64,000 nucleotides of DNA from Oligoflexia bacterium (GTDB lineage: Bacteria; Bdellovibrionota; Bdellovibrionia; JABDDW01). Below, in pieces: positions 50,416-59,792 of this stretch (position 1 is its first letter; each line of letters begins with the position of its first letter). Both the position numbers and the translations under genes were made by a program. The notes under the pieces are model-generated. The model saw only the letters and a program-made list of their open reading frames with translations. It was not told where the DNA came from and ran no database searches. Location: positions 62,001-126,000 of the forward strand of contig JADJXN010000003.1 of the NCBI GenBank assembly GCA_016715815.1, read 5' to 3'.

Positions 50416-51528
50416 TTAGCGGCCATCAACTTTTAAAGTATTAAAATTACGGGTTGATCGACCAAGGTGACTTTGCTTAATTTTGCCAATTTTAGCAATT
50501 CTTGCCTCAGCCACCCGTTCAGCGGCAATGTTTGTTGTTATGTCCTCATTCTTAGAGGTAGTAAAAACATTAAGTAAGTTTGTATAAATTGTTTTTGTCA
50601 TGTTAAAAGCGCGCTCTCTAGAATAGCCTTCAAGCTCAACATAAACGTTCATTAAGCCGCCGGCATTAATAACAAAATCAGGAGCATAAAGAATACCCTT
50701 TTTCTTTAGCATTTCTCCGTGACGAGACTCTTTTAAAACGTTATTTGCACCACCTGCAATAATGGGACATTTAAATTTATTTATTGTTTCATCATTAACC
50801 ACAGCGCCAAGTGCACAAGGGGCAAAAATATCACAATCTACACTATAAATTTCATCAGGGGCCACAATCTTTGCTCCAAACATGGTAGCCACTTTATCTA
50901 GCTTTTCATTATCAGTGTCAGTAATGGTCACAATAGCTTTATCTTTAGTTAAATATTCCACCAGGTGACGGCCAACATTGCCAATACCCTGCACTGCTAC
51001 ACGTATTCCTTTTAAGCTTTCTACTTTTAGTTTTTCTTTAATGGAGGCTTTTATACCCATGTAAACTCCATGAGCAGTAAAAGGAGATGGATCTCCTGAA
51101 CCTCCATGGGCGGCATCAATACCAGTGACAAAACGGGTTTCCATATTAATAAATTCCATATCATGGACATCAGTGCCCACATCTTCAGCAGTAAAATAGC
51201 GACCATTAAGGGTTTCAATATAGCGTCCAAAGGCGCGAAATAGGGCTTCGGTCTTATCTTTTTTAGGATCCCCGATAATAACAGCTTTTCCGCCGCCAAG
51301 GTTTAAGCCTGCAGCAGCAGCTTTATATGTCATTCCCTTTGAGAGACGTAAAACATCAATCAAGGCTTCTTCGTCATTATTATATTTCCACATTCTTGTG
51401 CCGCCAAGTGCTGGGCCCAATGTGGTATTGTGTATAGCAATAATAGCTTTAAGATTTGCTTCTTTATTTGTACAAAGGACAACCTCTTCGTGACCGCCGT
51501 GCTCTTCAATTAGATCAAATCGGAACAT
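50416..51528 (-). CDS. Leucine dehydrogenase (Glu/Leu/Phe/Val dehydrogenase family)
   Basis: 370 residues. Oxidative deamination of branched-chain amino acids with NAD. The Gly-rich substrate region GGTRMWKY...LRLSKGMTYKAAAAGLNLGGGKAVI holds the catalytic Lys pair (about 68 and 80), and the Rossmann motif is VQGIGNVGRHLV near 180. The length matches leucine/valine dehydrogenases rather than glutamate dehydrogenase. Good ribosome site (ggaggcc) upstream. Usually feeds branched-chain fatty-acid primer or amino-acid catabolism; no such genes nearby. Confidence 0.9.
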   Translation of the reverse strand: MFRFDLIEEHGGHEEVVLCTNKEANLKAIIAIHNTTLGPALGGTRMWKYNNDEEALIDVLRLSKGMTYKAAAAGLNLGGGKAVIIGDPKKDKTEALFRAFGRYIETLNGRYFTAEDVGTDVHDMEFINMETRFVTGIDAAHGGSGDPSPFTAHGVYMGIKASIKEKLKVESLKGIRVAVQGIGNVGRHLVEYLTKDKAIVTITDTDNEKLDKVATMFGAKIVAPDEIYSVDCDIFAPCALGAVVNDETINKFKCPIIAGGANNVLKESRHGEMLKKKGILYAPDFVINAGGLMNVYVELEGYSRERAFNMTKTIYTNLLNVFTTSKNEDITTNIAAERVAEARIAKIGKIKQSHLGRSTRNFNTLKVDGR

Positions 51529-51602
51529 GATTAATGGCCTCCATTTATGTTTAAACCTCTAACATAGTTTGATTTACAGGCATTTCAATTTAAAAATGCA
51601 TT

Positions 51603-52097
51603 TTAACGCACTAAATAAATAAATATGGCCTGAAGAATCAATAATAAGGCTATTATTTTATAAAAACTTGATTTGCGAATGAATTTTGTAAGCTCTGGCC
51701 TTGTTTCTGAGGCAATTTTTCGCATTTTTGCTTCAATTTCTAGGGGCTCAACTTCAGGGAGATAACTCTCCGGTAGTTCTTTTCGAATTCTTTGCTGAAT
51801 AATTGATGTGCCTGTTATGGGGCTGTTTTGTCCGCGCCAGCTTAAAAGTTCAATATACCACTGAAGCATTTGATAAATATGCGGAGGTGCTTTACCTTCT
51901 TTAACCCATCTTGTCCATGCTGATGGGTGGACTTTTAATATTTCACTGATTTGAGAGGGTCTTAAACCCAAAGATTGCCTAATTTGCTCTAAATCCCCCA
52001 TAGATTTAACAAAAACATCAGCCTCAGCCTCATGCCTGAGTCTGCGAGAGCTACGATGTCTTTGAGTTTGATTTTCCTCTAATGATGTCGTTTCCAT
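51603..52097 (-). CDS. Membrane-anchored HTH regulator
   Basis: 164 residues. An XRE-like helix-turn-helix at about 33-62 (IRQSLGLRPSQISEILKVHPSAWTRWVKEG) and a single C-terminal membrane helix (about 145-162, FYKIIALLLILQAIFIYLV). The N-terminus is Arg/Glu-rich. Three direct TGAAATACAA repeats lie 34-85 nt upstream of its ATG, so autoregulation is plausible. Membrane-tethered HTH proteins often respond to envelope signals; none is identifiable here. Confidence 0.72.
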   Translation of the reverse strand: METTSLEENQTQRHRSSRRLRHEAEADVFVKSMGDLEQIRQSLGLRPSQISEILKVHPSAWTRWVKEGKAPPHIYQMLQWYIELLSWRGQNSPITGTSIIQQRIRKELPESYLPEVEPLEIEAKMRKIASETRPELTKFIRKSSFYKIIALLLILQAIFIYLVR

Positions 52098-52130
52098 GGT
52101 CTATAAATAAAATCGTCTCTTGTTTATTTG

Positions 52131-52182
52131 TGAAATACAAGTATTTTTTTGAAATACAATTTATTTTTATTTTGAAATACAA
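52131..52182. promoter_or_regulatory. Three direct repeats TGAAATACAA, candidate operator array
   Basis: Identical 10-mers at 52131-52140, 52150-52159 and 52173-52182, spaced 19 and 23 bases start to start, close to two helix turns. They lie just upstream of the membrane-anchored HTH gene (minus strand) in its likely promoter. Between the first two, gtattt...aaatac also gives a partial palindrome. Most likely a binding array for that regulator. Confidence 0.65.
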
Positions 52183-52397
52183 AATGAATTTTATGACTAG
52201 ACCTTTTGAGCAATTAAATTTTCGGGATTTTAGAGGAAATTCTTAAGGTTTTTTAAAGAGTTTTAAAAATTGAGTATGCTTGCATGGGTAAATGGGGTCG
52301 AACTGTGGTTTATAGTTATAAGTCACACATTCAAGTTATGAAAATTAAAATTAAAATCTAAATTGATTCATAATTTAGGGCTTTGAGTAGTCAAAAA
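52183..52397. other. Non-coding AT-rich stretch
   Basis: The gap 52098-52397 has no supported gene. Beyond the repeat array it is AT-rich, with a 21-codon frame at about 52280 that lacks a ribosome site. No tRNA-like or terminator structure stands out. Confidence 0.5.
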
Positions 52398-53009
52398 TTA
52401 TAATAAAACCAAGAGTGCATCTGGTGATGAGTGCCCCACAAGTACAAAAGCCGCTTCAGCCTCAGGGGGTATGATGAGATAGCCTCCCCACCCACCTTTT
52501 GTAAACGGGGCTAGCTTTTTCTTATTTTTCTTCACCTTAGTGGTTACAACCATAGTAAGTAGTTCTGATTCATTAAGAAGGTAGCGAACACATAAACCCG
52601 GTTGCTTTAGTGGTTTACAAGCCCATGCCGCAATGGGAATGGCTTGTTTTAAGTTTAGATATTTTTGTATGTCAGGTTGATTGGTTTGTATTAAGTGTAA
52701 AGCTTCCTCTATAGATTTAATGCGTATAGCATCATTAGGGATTTCATCTTTTGCAATTTTAGTTGCCTCTGTAGTGAGTTTATATTCCCAGCCTCTTAAT
52801 AATGGAATTTTGGGAAGCACTAGGCTTGCCACAATAAGTAGCAAAACAAAAGCAATTTGAAACCTTTGAGATTTCCAAAACTGCTTTTTAACATCTGTTG
52901 AAAAAACACCGGTATCTTCTTTTATCAAAAAACATCCCCCTACTAAAATTGTAACTAAAAAAACTTTGATATCGCAATAGTATTCTGTTTCACTCTTAAG
53001 TATGGCCAC
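52398..53009 (-). CDS. Single-pass membrane protein of unknown function
   Basis: About 203 residues from a GTG at 53009; the open frame reaches 53096, which lies antisense inside the recombinase gene, and TTG starts further down are also possible. One clear membrane helix (QIAFVLLLIVASLVLP) is followed by a periplasmic-type domain with two cysteines (AWACKPLKQPGLCVRYLL) and a Gly-rich end. No family recognised; anti-sigma-like topology is a guess. Start uncertain, so confidence is moderate. Confidence 0.5.
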   Translation of the reverse strand: MAILKSETEYYCDIKVFLVTILVGGCFLIKEDTGVFSTDVKKQFWKSQRFQIAFVLLLIVASLVLPKIPLLRGWEYKLTTEATKIAKDEIPNDAIRIKSIEEALHLIQTNQPDIQKYLNLKQAIPIAAWACKPLKQPGLCVRYLLNESELLTMVVTTKVKKNKKKLAPFTKGGWGGYLIIPPEAEAAFVLVGHSSPDALLVLL

Positions 53010-53535
53010 TTCACAGCGGTATGCCCTTAACAAAACAAAATACCTATTAGATCCAGAGCTGGAAAGTCTAGAGGCGCTTTTAGAGAGATTTTCCATTAAA
53101 GAAAGTAGAAATACTTTACTTATAGAGCTTGCACTAAAAACAGGAGCTAGAGCTCAGGAAATATTAAATTTAAAAAAATCTGACCTTAATGCATTTGAGC
53201 GAACGATTTTTATAAAAGGACTTAAAGGCTCAAGTGATAGAGAAATTCCTTTAAGTAATAAACTTTTTGAAAAATTGCTTGAATATGCTCAAAAATCCCC
53301 TACTGATAAAATATTTAATATTACCTATAATAGATTGCGCGATATTTGGGCTCAATACCGGCCAGTTAACAAGAAATTCCATGCCTTACGCCATACATTT
53401 GCTATTTTACTTTATAAAAAAACAAAAGATCTAAGATTGGTACAGTTAGCTCTCGGACATAGAAATATCACTAACACCATGATTTACGCGGATTATGTTT
53501 ATAGTCAAAACGAATTAAGGAAACTTATTTTATGA
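53002..53535 (+). CDS. Small tyrosine recombinase (catalytic domain only)
   Basis: 177 residues. The catalytic pattern is complete: Arg in TGARAQEIL (about 49), the beta-hairpin Lys in IKGLKGSSDREIP (about 73), HALRHTF (H-x-x-R, about 128-131), GHRN (His about 153) and Tyr in TMIYADYVYS (about 161). The N-terminal SAM-like core-binding domain of XerC/D and phage integrases is reduced to about 20 residues. It precedes a CoA-binding protein by a four-base overlap and no att-like repeats were seen, so it may be a domesticated or accessory recombinase. Confidence 0.82.
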   Translation: MATSQRYALNKTKYLLDPELESLEALLERFSIKESRNTLLIELALKTGARAQEILNLKKSDLNAFERTIFIKGLKGSSDREIPLSNKLFEKLLEYAQKSPTDKIFNITYNRLRDIWAQYRPVNKKFHALRHTFAILLYKKTKDLRLVQLALGHRNITNTMIYADYVYSQNELRKLIL

Positions 53536-53933
53536 GCATAAATGATGAAATAAAAAATATTTTACAAAAATTTAAAAAAATTGCAGTTGTAGGATTAAGT
53601 CCAGACACGAGCCGCCCTAGCTATGGAGTATCTAGGTACATGCAAGAGCATGGTTATGAAATTACCCCGGTTAGACCAGGTAATGAAGTTATTTTGGGAG
53701 TTAAAAGTGTGGAGAGCCTCAAAGATTTGCCACAGCCAGTAGAGATAGTAGATGTGTTTAGAAAAAGTGAAGCTGTTGGTGAAATTGTGGATGAGGCGAT
53801 AAGCGTTAAGGCTAAAGTCTTATGGCTTCAAGAGGGGGTTACTAATCCTGTTGCAGAAGAAAAAGCCCGTCAAGCAGGGATAATAGTTATTTCTGATAAA
53901 TGCATTTTAAAAGAGCATAGAAGGCGATTTTAA
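53532..53933 (+). CDS. CoA-binding domain protein (YccU family)
   Basis: 133 residues. Rossmann-like CoA_binding_2 domain: KKIAVVGLSPDTSRPSYGVSRYMQEHGYEITPV at the N-terminus and VLWLQEGVTNPVAEEKARQAGIIVISDKC near the end. Cytosolic; biochemical role of the family is not settled. ATGA overlap with the recombinase gene. Confidence 0.88.
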   Translation: MSINDEIKNILQKFKKIAVVGLSPDTSRPSYGVSRYMQEHGYEITPVRPGNEVILGVKSVESLKDLPQPVEIVDVFRKSEAVGEIVDEAISVKAKVLWLQEGVTNPVAEEKARQAGIIVISDKCILKEHRRRF

Positions 53934-53947
53934 TTTAGAATATTTGT

Positions 53948-54592
53948 ATGCTTAAACACCTTCTGATTTATGCAACTATTTTATGCATTGGTTCTCCCCT
54001 TTTAGCACAAAATCAAAATGTGTCTCCTAAGGTGATAGCCATTCAAAAAAGAAATTATCATTTAGGAACAGAGCTGGCTTTAAACCTAAGTTATATGCCC
54101 ATGGATTCATTTACAAATTATTTTACAATTGGTGCAAGTGTCACGCACTACTTCAGTGATTATTTGGGATGGGAAATTATAAATGCAGGCTATGCCAATG
54201 GCACTTCCACTGGTTTAAGGGAATACATAGTTAATAACTTTAATCTTGAGCCTACTGATTATGATGTTATGGAGTATTACTACACAACAAATATTGTCTA
54301 TACACCTTTTTATACTAAGAACTTAGTATTTGGAGACAAAATAAATTATGGCGATATGTCTTTTGTTTTAGGTGGTGGTATTTCAAAATATACAAGGCTT
54401 AATAACGTAAATACCATAGATACAGGAATCCTTCTTCGTTATGCTTTTAATAAATATTTTTCTACAAGGCTTGATATTAGATATTTTATTTACCTTAATG
54501 GAGATTTAAAAAGTAATTTGGCTATTGCCCTTGGTTTGGCTTATAATTTTGGAACAGATTCTGACTCTGTAGCGGAGAATGTTGATGAGTAA
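53948..54592 (+). CDS. Outer-membrane beta-barrel protein of the motor operon
   Basis: 214 residues with a signal peptide (cleavage after LLAQ, about residue 21). Alternating hydrophobic strands and aromatic-ended segments (YFTIGASVTHYFSDYLGWEIINAGYANG, SFVLGGGISKYT, RLDIRYFIYL, LAIALGLAYNFG) match small barrel proteins found in Agl-Glt/Nfs clusters of Myxococcus and Bdellovibrio (GltA/GltB-like position). The next gene is a paralogue that overlaps its stop. Confidence 0.8.
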   Translation: MLKHLLIYATILCIGSPLLAQNQNVSPKVIAIQKRNYHLGTELALNLSYMPMDSFTNYFTIGASVTHYFSDYLGWEIINAGYANGTSTGLREYIVNNFNLEPTDYDVMEYYYTTNIVYTPFYTKNLVFGDKINYGDMSFVLGGGISKYTRLNNVNTIDTGILLRYAFNKYFSTRLDIRYFIYLNGDLKSNLAIALGLAYNFGTDSDSVAENVDE

Positions 54593-55219
54593 TTTAATAT
54601 TTTCCGCCATAATTTTATTTTCATTAAACTTAAAGGCCGACATTTTTGATTTACCTAAAGTTCAAACCGTAGCAAATAAAAAATATGGTGTTTCAAATGA
54701 GATCACGGCAAAATTTGATTATTTGCCAAAAGATCCGTTTTCAAAATACGTAGCTATTGGTGCATCCTATAGCCATGCCTTTAGTGATTTTACAACTTGG
54801 GAAATAATTAATGCTAGCTATGTATTAGAGCTCGCCTCTGGTTTGAAAAAGAGTTTGGTTGAAGAATTTTAAGAGACCCAGCCAGCTTTCCAGTACTTCA
54901 GTATTATGCAACGTCAAATCTTGTTTTTACTCCCATTTATACTAAAAATTTATTATTTAACTCTTCAATTGTACACTCACAATTGTCTTTTGTTGCAGGA
55001 GCGGGTGCAGCAGGTTTTGTTGGCACTCTAGCTCCCATTATAGATGCAGGTGTTATTTTTAGATTTTTTACAACCCCTAATAATTCTTTAAAGCTAGATT
55101 TTAGATATTTTAAATTCTTAACATCAATAAGTGGCATTACAGATAATTATTTAATTACGGTTGGTTATTCTTTTAATATTGGCGGCCAAAAACAAGAAGA
55201 GCCTGGGGAATTTGAATGA
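54585..55219 (+). pseudogene. Second outer-membrane barrel gene, frameshifted at a T run
   Basis: A paralogue of the preceding barrel: FDYLPKDPFSKYVAIGASYSHAFSDFTTWEIINASYVLE in the first part. At tttt (54867-54870) the frame ends in TAA; with one extra T the reading runs on as LRDPASFPVLQYYATSNLVFTPIYTKNL and then SFVAGAGAAGFVGT to the stop at 55219, matching the paralogue throughout. So the gene is intact apart from one missing base: recent mutation, phase variation or sequencing error. Start ATG 54585 overlaps the preceding gene. Confidence 0.82.
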
Positions 55220-56631
55220 TAGTTTTTTTAATTTTTCTTTTAAGCTTAAATTTAAATGCATATGAGTATAAACCAATAGATAAAGAATTGTGGGGAGAAG
55301 TTCAAAAAGCACTTAAAGAAAATAATTTTAATAGATTAGTAAAGCTGTCTCAAGAAAAATCAAGAAGTGTAAAAAAAGATAGTCTTGAAAATGCAGAAGC
55401 TCAAGTGGTTTTGGGGATGGGGTTAACAAATGCTAAGGTTTACTTTGGCGCAACAGCAATTCTTTCAAAGGCCATAAAGGAAAAAATTGGTACAGAAGTA
55501 GCAAAACTTGCCTTAAGTGAAATTGAAGCGATTTCAAAAACTAATCCCATTGATGAGGATGCAATATATTATGAGCTTTTAAATGATTTGGAATTTGATA
55601 ACTTAGATCCAGATCTGCAAGATTTTGTTAGTTTTCATCAAGGTCTTTATAGTCAACAAAAGGGTTATGCTAAATGGAGTGATGAGGATTTTAAAAAAAT
55701 TAGATTAGATAGCTATTGGGATTTTAAATTAAAATATATAAATGCTATAAAAGACGTCAGTGATGACAAATTAGATCAAGCAATAGAAAAGTTTTCTCAA
55801 ATATCTCAAAGCACAGTTGCTCCAGAAAAAATTAAAACTGATGCCACACATCAATATGCGCGTTTACTTTTTGAGAAGGCAGATTATCCTCAGGCCTACA
55901 AAATTTTTAAAACAGTAACACTAAACCCTCGTGAAAAGGGGCTTATTCTTTTAGAAAGAGCGTGGGCTAAGTATTATCAAAAGGATTATGGTAAAGCCTT
56001 GGGTTTACTTGCAGCTCTAGATGCCCCTTATTTTGACCCTTCCCGCTCACCTGAGCAGTATATTTTAAAAATGATTATGTTTAAGGAGCTTTGTTATTAC
56101 GATGCTGCTTTTTCTGTTTTAAGTGAATTTAATAAACGCTACGCTCACTCACTTAGAGCCATTAAAAAACGTCAAGATTTAAGAAAAGATCAAATGCTTG
56201 TTAATATGGCCGTTATTGATAAAAAATTTGAAAAACTAGTTAATTTTTTAGACTCACTTAAAACAGAAAAATTATTATTTAAGGAATACAGCTGGGATGG
56301 CTATGGTTTTTATAATGAAATCTTAAGAAAGTATGATTTAAAAATTAAAGAAGTAACAGATAAATTAAATTGGCTTTTATTAGATAAAACAAGACAAGCA
56401 GCAAATACTCTGCTCGACTGGAAGGAGCAGCTTACATTTTTAGATTACCAAACAAGACTTGATAGCTTAAGAGTGCTGCGTCCAAAAGATGAAGTAGATT
56501 ATAAGCCTGAAGAAATTCCTAGAATGACATTTGATAAAATGTTTTGGGAGAGCTCCGGCGAGTTTTGGATTGATGAGTTGGAGAATTTAAAAATGTTTGT
56601 TGAGTCTAAATGCACAGGAGATAACTTATGA
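55216..56631 (+). CDS. Periplasmic TPR-like protein of the motor operon
   Basis: 471 residues with a signal peptide (MIVFLIFLLSLNLNA, cleavage after LNA about residue 15). The body is helical with TPR-like repeats (AIEKFSQISQS, QYARLLFEKADYPQAYKIF, RAWAKYYQKDYGKALGLL). The C-terminus is charged and acidic. The start overlaps the barrel gene's stop and the end overlaps the next TPR gene. Position and type parallel the TPR components of Agl-Glt/Nfs systems (inference). Confidence 0.78.
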   Translation: MIVFLIFLLSLNLNAYEYKPIDKELWGEVQKALKENNFNRLVKLSQEKSRSVKKDSLENAEAQVVLGMGLTNAKVYFGATAILSKAIKEKIGTEVAKLALSEIEAISKTNPIDEDAIYYELLNDLEFDNLDPDLQDFVSFHQGLYSQQKGYAKWSDEDFKKIRLDSYWDFKLKYINAIKDVSDDKLDQAIEKFSQISQSTVAPEKIKTDATHQYARLLFEKADYPQAYKIFKTVTLNPREKGLILLERAWAKYYQKDYGKALGLLAALDAPYFDPSRSPEQYILKMIMFKELCYYDAAFSVLSEFNKRYAHSLRAIKKRQDLRKDQMLVNMAVIDKKFEKLVNFLDSLKTEKLLFKEYSWDGYGFYNEILRKYDLKIKEVTDKLNWLLLDKTRQAANTLLDWKEQLTFLDYQTRLDSLRVLRPKDEVDYKPEEIPRMTFDKMFWESSGEFWIDELENLKMFVESKCTGDNL

Positions 56632-59600
56632 AGCCTCTTGTGTTAATGATTTTATTTCTTTTTAGTTCAACTCTTATGGCTACTGATGAAAAGTCTTTGA
56701 GCCAACTTGAAGCAGATCTGGCTAAAATTGAGAAATCAATAGAGGTAACAAGAGTTAAAATGAAGGAAATAAGAGATGTTGCCTTTTTACCAGATCTTTA
56801 TTTTGTGTTGGCAGAACTTCATGTTGATAAAAGTAGATACCTTTACACAATTAATAGACAAAAGAATAAAGATGCACCCATTAATGAGCTTGATTTCTCT
56901 GACAGTTTAAAAGCAAAAAAGCAAGCCATTGAAGTTTACCAAAGATTTATTGAGACATTTCCAAAGCATGCAAGCTTAGATAAAGCATATTTTTTCATGG
57001 CCCATGAGTTTAGAGAAACTGGCAACTTTGAGGAAATGATAAAGAATTACATGAAAATTACAAATGAGTTTAAACAATCTTCGTTTTGGGAAGAAACTCA
57101 GCTAATTTTGGGAGACTATTTTTTAGAAAATAAAAAAGATCCTAAAATGGCTCAAGATTTTTACCAAAAAATTTTGGAGAGACCACAAAATCCGTTCATG
57201 CCACTTGCGCGGTATAAATTAGGTTGGTGTCAAATAAATCAAGAAAAGTTTCATGAGGCTCTTTTATCTTTTGAAAGTGTTATTACCATTGATTCAAAAA
57301 TCTCTCTTGAAAAGTTACCAGATATTTACAAAAAGTCTGATGTTAAAAGAGATGCTCTTTTAGCAATGGTTTGGCCCTACTCTGAAGAAAAAAAATATGA
57401 ACCCTTTCGTGCAAATGCTCTGGAGTATTTTGAAAGGCTCTCCCCTAACCGTCCAACGCTATTAAAAGTTTTAACTCGGCTTTCTAAAAGATTAATGATT
57501 AAGGAAAAAATTGAAATGGCTTTACCTGTATATTTTAGACTTGTTGAAATCACCAACGAGCTTGAATCAAAAACCGAGGCCATTGATAAATTCTATCAGG
57601 CTTTTAGAAGATCTAAAAAACAGTGGCCCATTGAAGATGTACCGCAAGAATTAGTAGCTACATTATTGCGTGTTAGAAATTCAGATTTTTTAAAAGCACC
57701 TGAGAAAGCGAAAATTGAAAAAAACTATGAAATTTACTTAAGAGACTTTTCAACACGCCTTCATAAAAAAGCTAAATTTACAAAAAAAGAGGATGACTTT
57801 TTAAATGCGGTTAATGCTTATGAGGCTTATTTATTTGCCTACCCAAAGGCAAAATACTCTAGTGCTATTTTATTAAATTTAGCGGAATCATACTTTGCAC
57901 TAAAAAAATATGCCCGTGCAGGTTATAAATATGAAGAGCTTACGAAAAGAATTAGAAAATCAAAAAATATTCAAGACTCAGCCATTCAAGCCTATGCCCT
58001 GGCGCTTAAAAATCCTGAGAAAATATCAAAACTTGAATTAACAGAATCAAGAGAGGGCTTTCGTGCCATTGGTATGACTTTTATTAAAGCCTATCGTGGG
58101 GATAAGGCGAACCCAATGATTTTATTTAATATTGCTAGAACCTTTTATGATGAAAGAGATTTTGATAAAGCGGTGATTTATTTTAATAAATTTATTAGTG
58201 TTTACCCAACACATAAAGAAGTTACAACGGCGGGGAATTTAATCCTAGATTCATATAATCAAAGAGAAGATTATGAGGGCTTAATTAAAGCTGGAAAAAT
58301 GTTAATTGCTAATAGAAGACTTAATAATTCTCAATTTAAATCAGATGTGGCTGAAATTATAAAGCAAGCAGAATATAGAAAAATTCAAAATGCCACAGGA
58401 GATCCTAGAAGCCGCGGTTATGCACAAAAACTTTTAGCATTTGCTTCAAAATATAAAGGTTCATCATTGGGAGATCAGGCTTTGTATGAAGCTTTTGTTT
58501 CTTTAAAGGCGAAAAAAGATCCACAGGCCTATGACCCAGGAGAGCAACTTTTAATAAAACATTCTGATTCAAAGTACGCAAAAGAAGTAGTAGGAGCCAT
58601 GGGGCAGATGGCTTTAAATACAGCAGATTATAGAAGGGCCGCTAAATATTTTGAAATTTATTCCAGAAAATACCCAAAAGATCCTTCAAGTTCTTCTTTA
58701 TTAAGAAATGCTGCTCAAATGAGAGAGTATATGGGAGATTTTAAAGAAGCTGCTGATAATTACCGCACCTTAAATGAAATAGAAAATGTGGCAAAGCAAT
58801 ATATTATGGCTCAAAATTGGTCCTCTGCTGCGCAAACTCTATCTGCAAGAAATAATGGCAGTTTGAAATCTAATTACTGGTTGGGGCTTTCACTTTTTAG
58901 ACAAAGTAATATTTCTCAAGCTAAATCTTATCTGACTAAAGCTGCCAAATCCAGAGCTTCTAGTTATGAAGATAAATCAATGGCCGCACATTCGCTTTAT
59001 CTCATAGCTGCAGAAGCATTAAATGATTTTAAAAAAATACAGCTCGGTTCTGGGCAAAAAGAAGATCAGCTTGTAAAAATAAAGTCTAATAAACTTAATC
59101 AACTTACAAACCAATTTAACCAAGTTATTGGTTATGGAAATGGCCGCTGGACAATTGCAGCCCTTTATGAGTTAGGACGAGCTCATAATGAATTTGCTCA
59201 ATTTATTTTAAATGCCAGCATACCTGCTGGCCTTGATGCTAATCAGCAAGCCCAATATAAGCAGCTCATTTCTCAGCAATCAAATCAATATAGACAAAAG
59301 GCAAAATCATTTTTTAATACTTGTGTGAGTAACGCTAAAAAGTTTGAAGTCTTCACTCAGTTTGTTAAAGGTTGCCAATCTCAAGGGGAACAAATAATTG
59401 ATGAGGCCGTTGAGGAAAGAATAAATGCAAAAGCTTCTGATTCTTACCCGGGTGAAGCTACTGCTATTAGAAAGGCCTTGTTTGACACGCCAAGGGATAC
59501 AAGGCTATTAATGCAACTAGCCCAGGCTTATTACCGTGTGCAGGACTACTCTATGAGTAGGCTTATATTAAGCAGAGTCTTAGAAATTAAGCCAAACCTA

Positions 59601-59753
59601 GCAGAAGCAGAGGCTTTAATAGGAAAAAACTTTCAAGGTATGAATGATCTTGAGTCTGCCAAATTAAGCTATAAAACGGCTCTAAAGAAGGATAGAAGAA
59701 ACCAAACTGCCCTTGAGGGACTAGCTAGTTTAAGAAAGCAGTTTGGATTTTAG
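56628..59753 (+). CDS. Large periplasmic TPR-repeat protein of the motor operon
   Basis: 1041 residues. Signal peptide (cleavage after LMA, about residue 18), a short coiled-coil region (20-50), then many TPR units, e.g. AIEVYQRFIETFPKHASLDKAYFFMAHEF, KAVIYFNKFISVYPTHKEV, AAKYFEIYSRKYPKDPSSSSLL and a final pair AYYRVQDYSMSRLILSRVLEIKPNLAEAEALIG. Such long TPR proteins (AglT/GltE-like) scaffold gliding or sporulation machines in Myxococcus. ATGA overlap upstream; the FHA gene follows 39 nt later. Confidence 0.82.
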   Translation: MKPLVLMILFLFSSTLMATDEKSLSQLEADLAKIEKSIEVTRVKMKEIRDVAFLPDLYFVLAELHVDKSRYLYTINRQKNKDAPINELDFSDSLKAKKQAIEVYQRFIETFPKHASLDKAYFFMAHEFRETGNFEEMIKNYMKITNEFKQSSFWEETQLILGDYFLENKKDPKMAQDFYQKILERPQNPFMPLARYKLGWCQINQEKFHEALLSFESVITIDSKISLEKLPDIYKKSDVKRDALLAMVWPYSEEKKYEPFRANALEYFERLSPNRPTLLKVLTRLSKRLMIKEKIEMALPVYFRLVEITNELESKTEAIDKFYQAFRRSKKQWPIEDVPQELVATLLRVRNSDFLKAPEKAKIEKNYEIYLRDFSTRLHKKAKFTKKEDDFLNAVNAYEAYLFAYPKAKYSSAILLNLAESYFALKKYARAGYKYEELTKRIRKSKNIQDSAIQAYALALKNPEKISKLELTESREGFRAIGMTFIKAYRGDKANPMILFNIARTFYDERDFDKAVIYFNKFISVYPTHKEVTTAGNLILDSYNQREDYEGLIKAGKMLIANRRLNNSQFKSDVAEIIKQAEYRKIQNATGDPRSRGYAQKLLAFASKYKGSSLGDQALYEAFVSLKAKKDPQAYDPGEQLLIKHSDSKYAKEVVGAMGQMALNTADYRRAAKYFEIYSRKYPKDPSSSSLLRNAAQMREYMGDFKEAADNYRTLNEIENVAKQYIMAQNWSSAAQTLSARNNGSLKSNYWLGLSLFRQSNISQAKSYLTKAAKSRASSYEDKSMAAHSLYLIAAEALNDFKKIQLGSGQKEDQLVKIKSNKLNQLTNQFNQVIGYGNGRWTIAALYELGRAHNEFAQFILNASIPAGLDANQQAQYKQLISQQSNQYRQKAKSFFNTCVSNAKKFEVFTQFVKGCQSQGEQIIDEAVEERINAKASDSYPGEATAIRKALFDTPRDTRLLMQLAQAYYRVQDYSMSRLILSRVLEIKPNLAEAEALIGKNFQGMNDLESAKLSYKTALKKDRRNQTALEGLASLRKQFGF

Positions 59754-59792
59754 TCTAGTAGAATATAACCAAAAAAATCCGATAACTTAGGC

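Noticed and set aside
52280..52350. 21-codon frame in the gap after the operator array
   Set aside because: No ribosome site and no sequence character of a real small protein.
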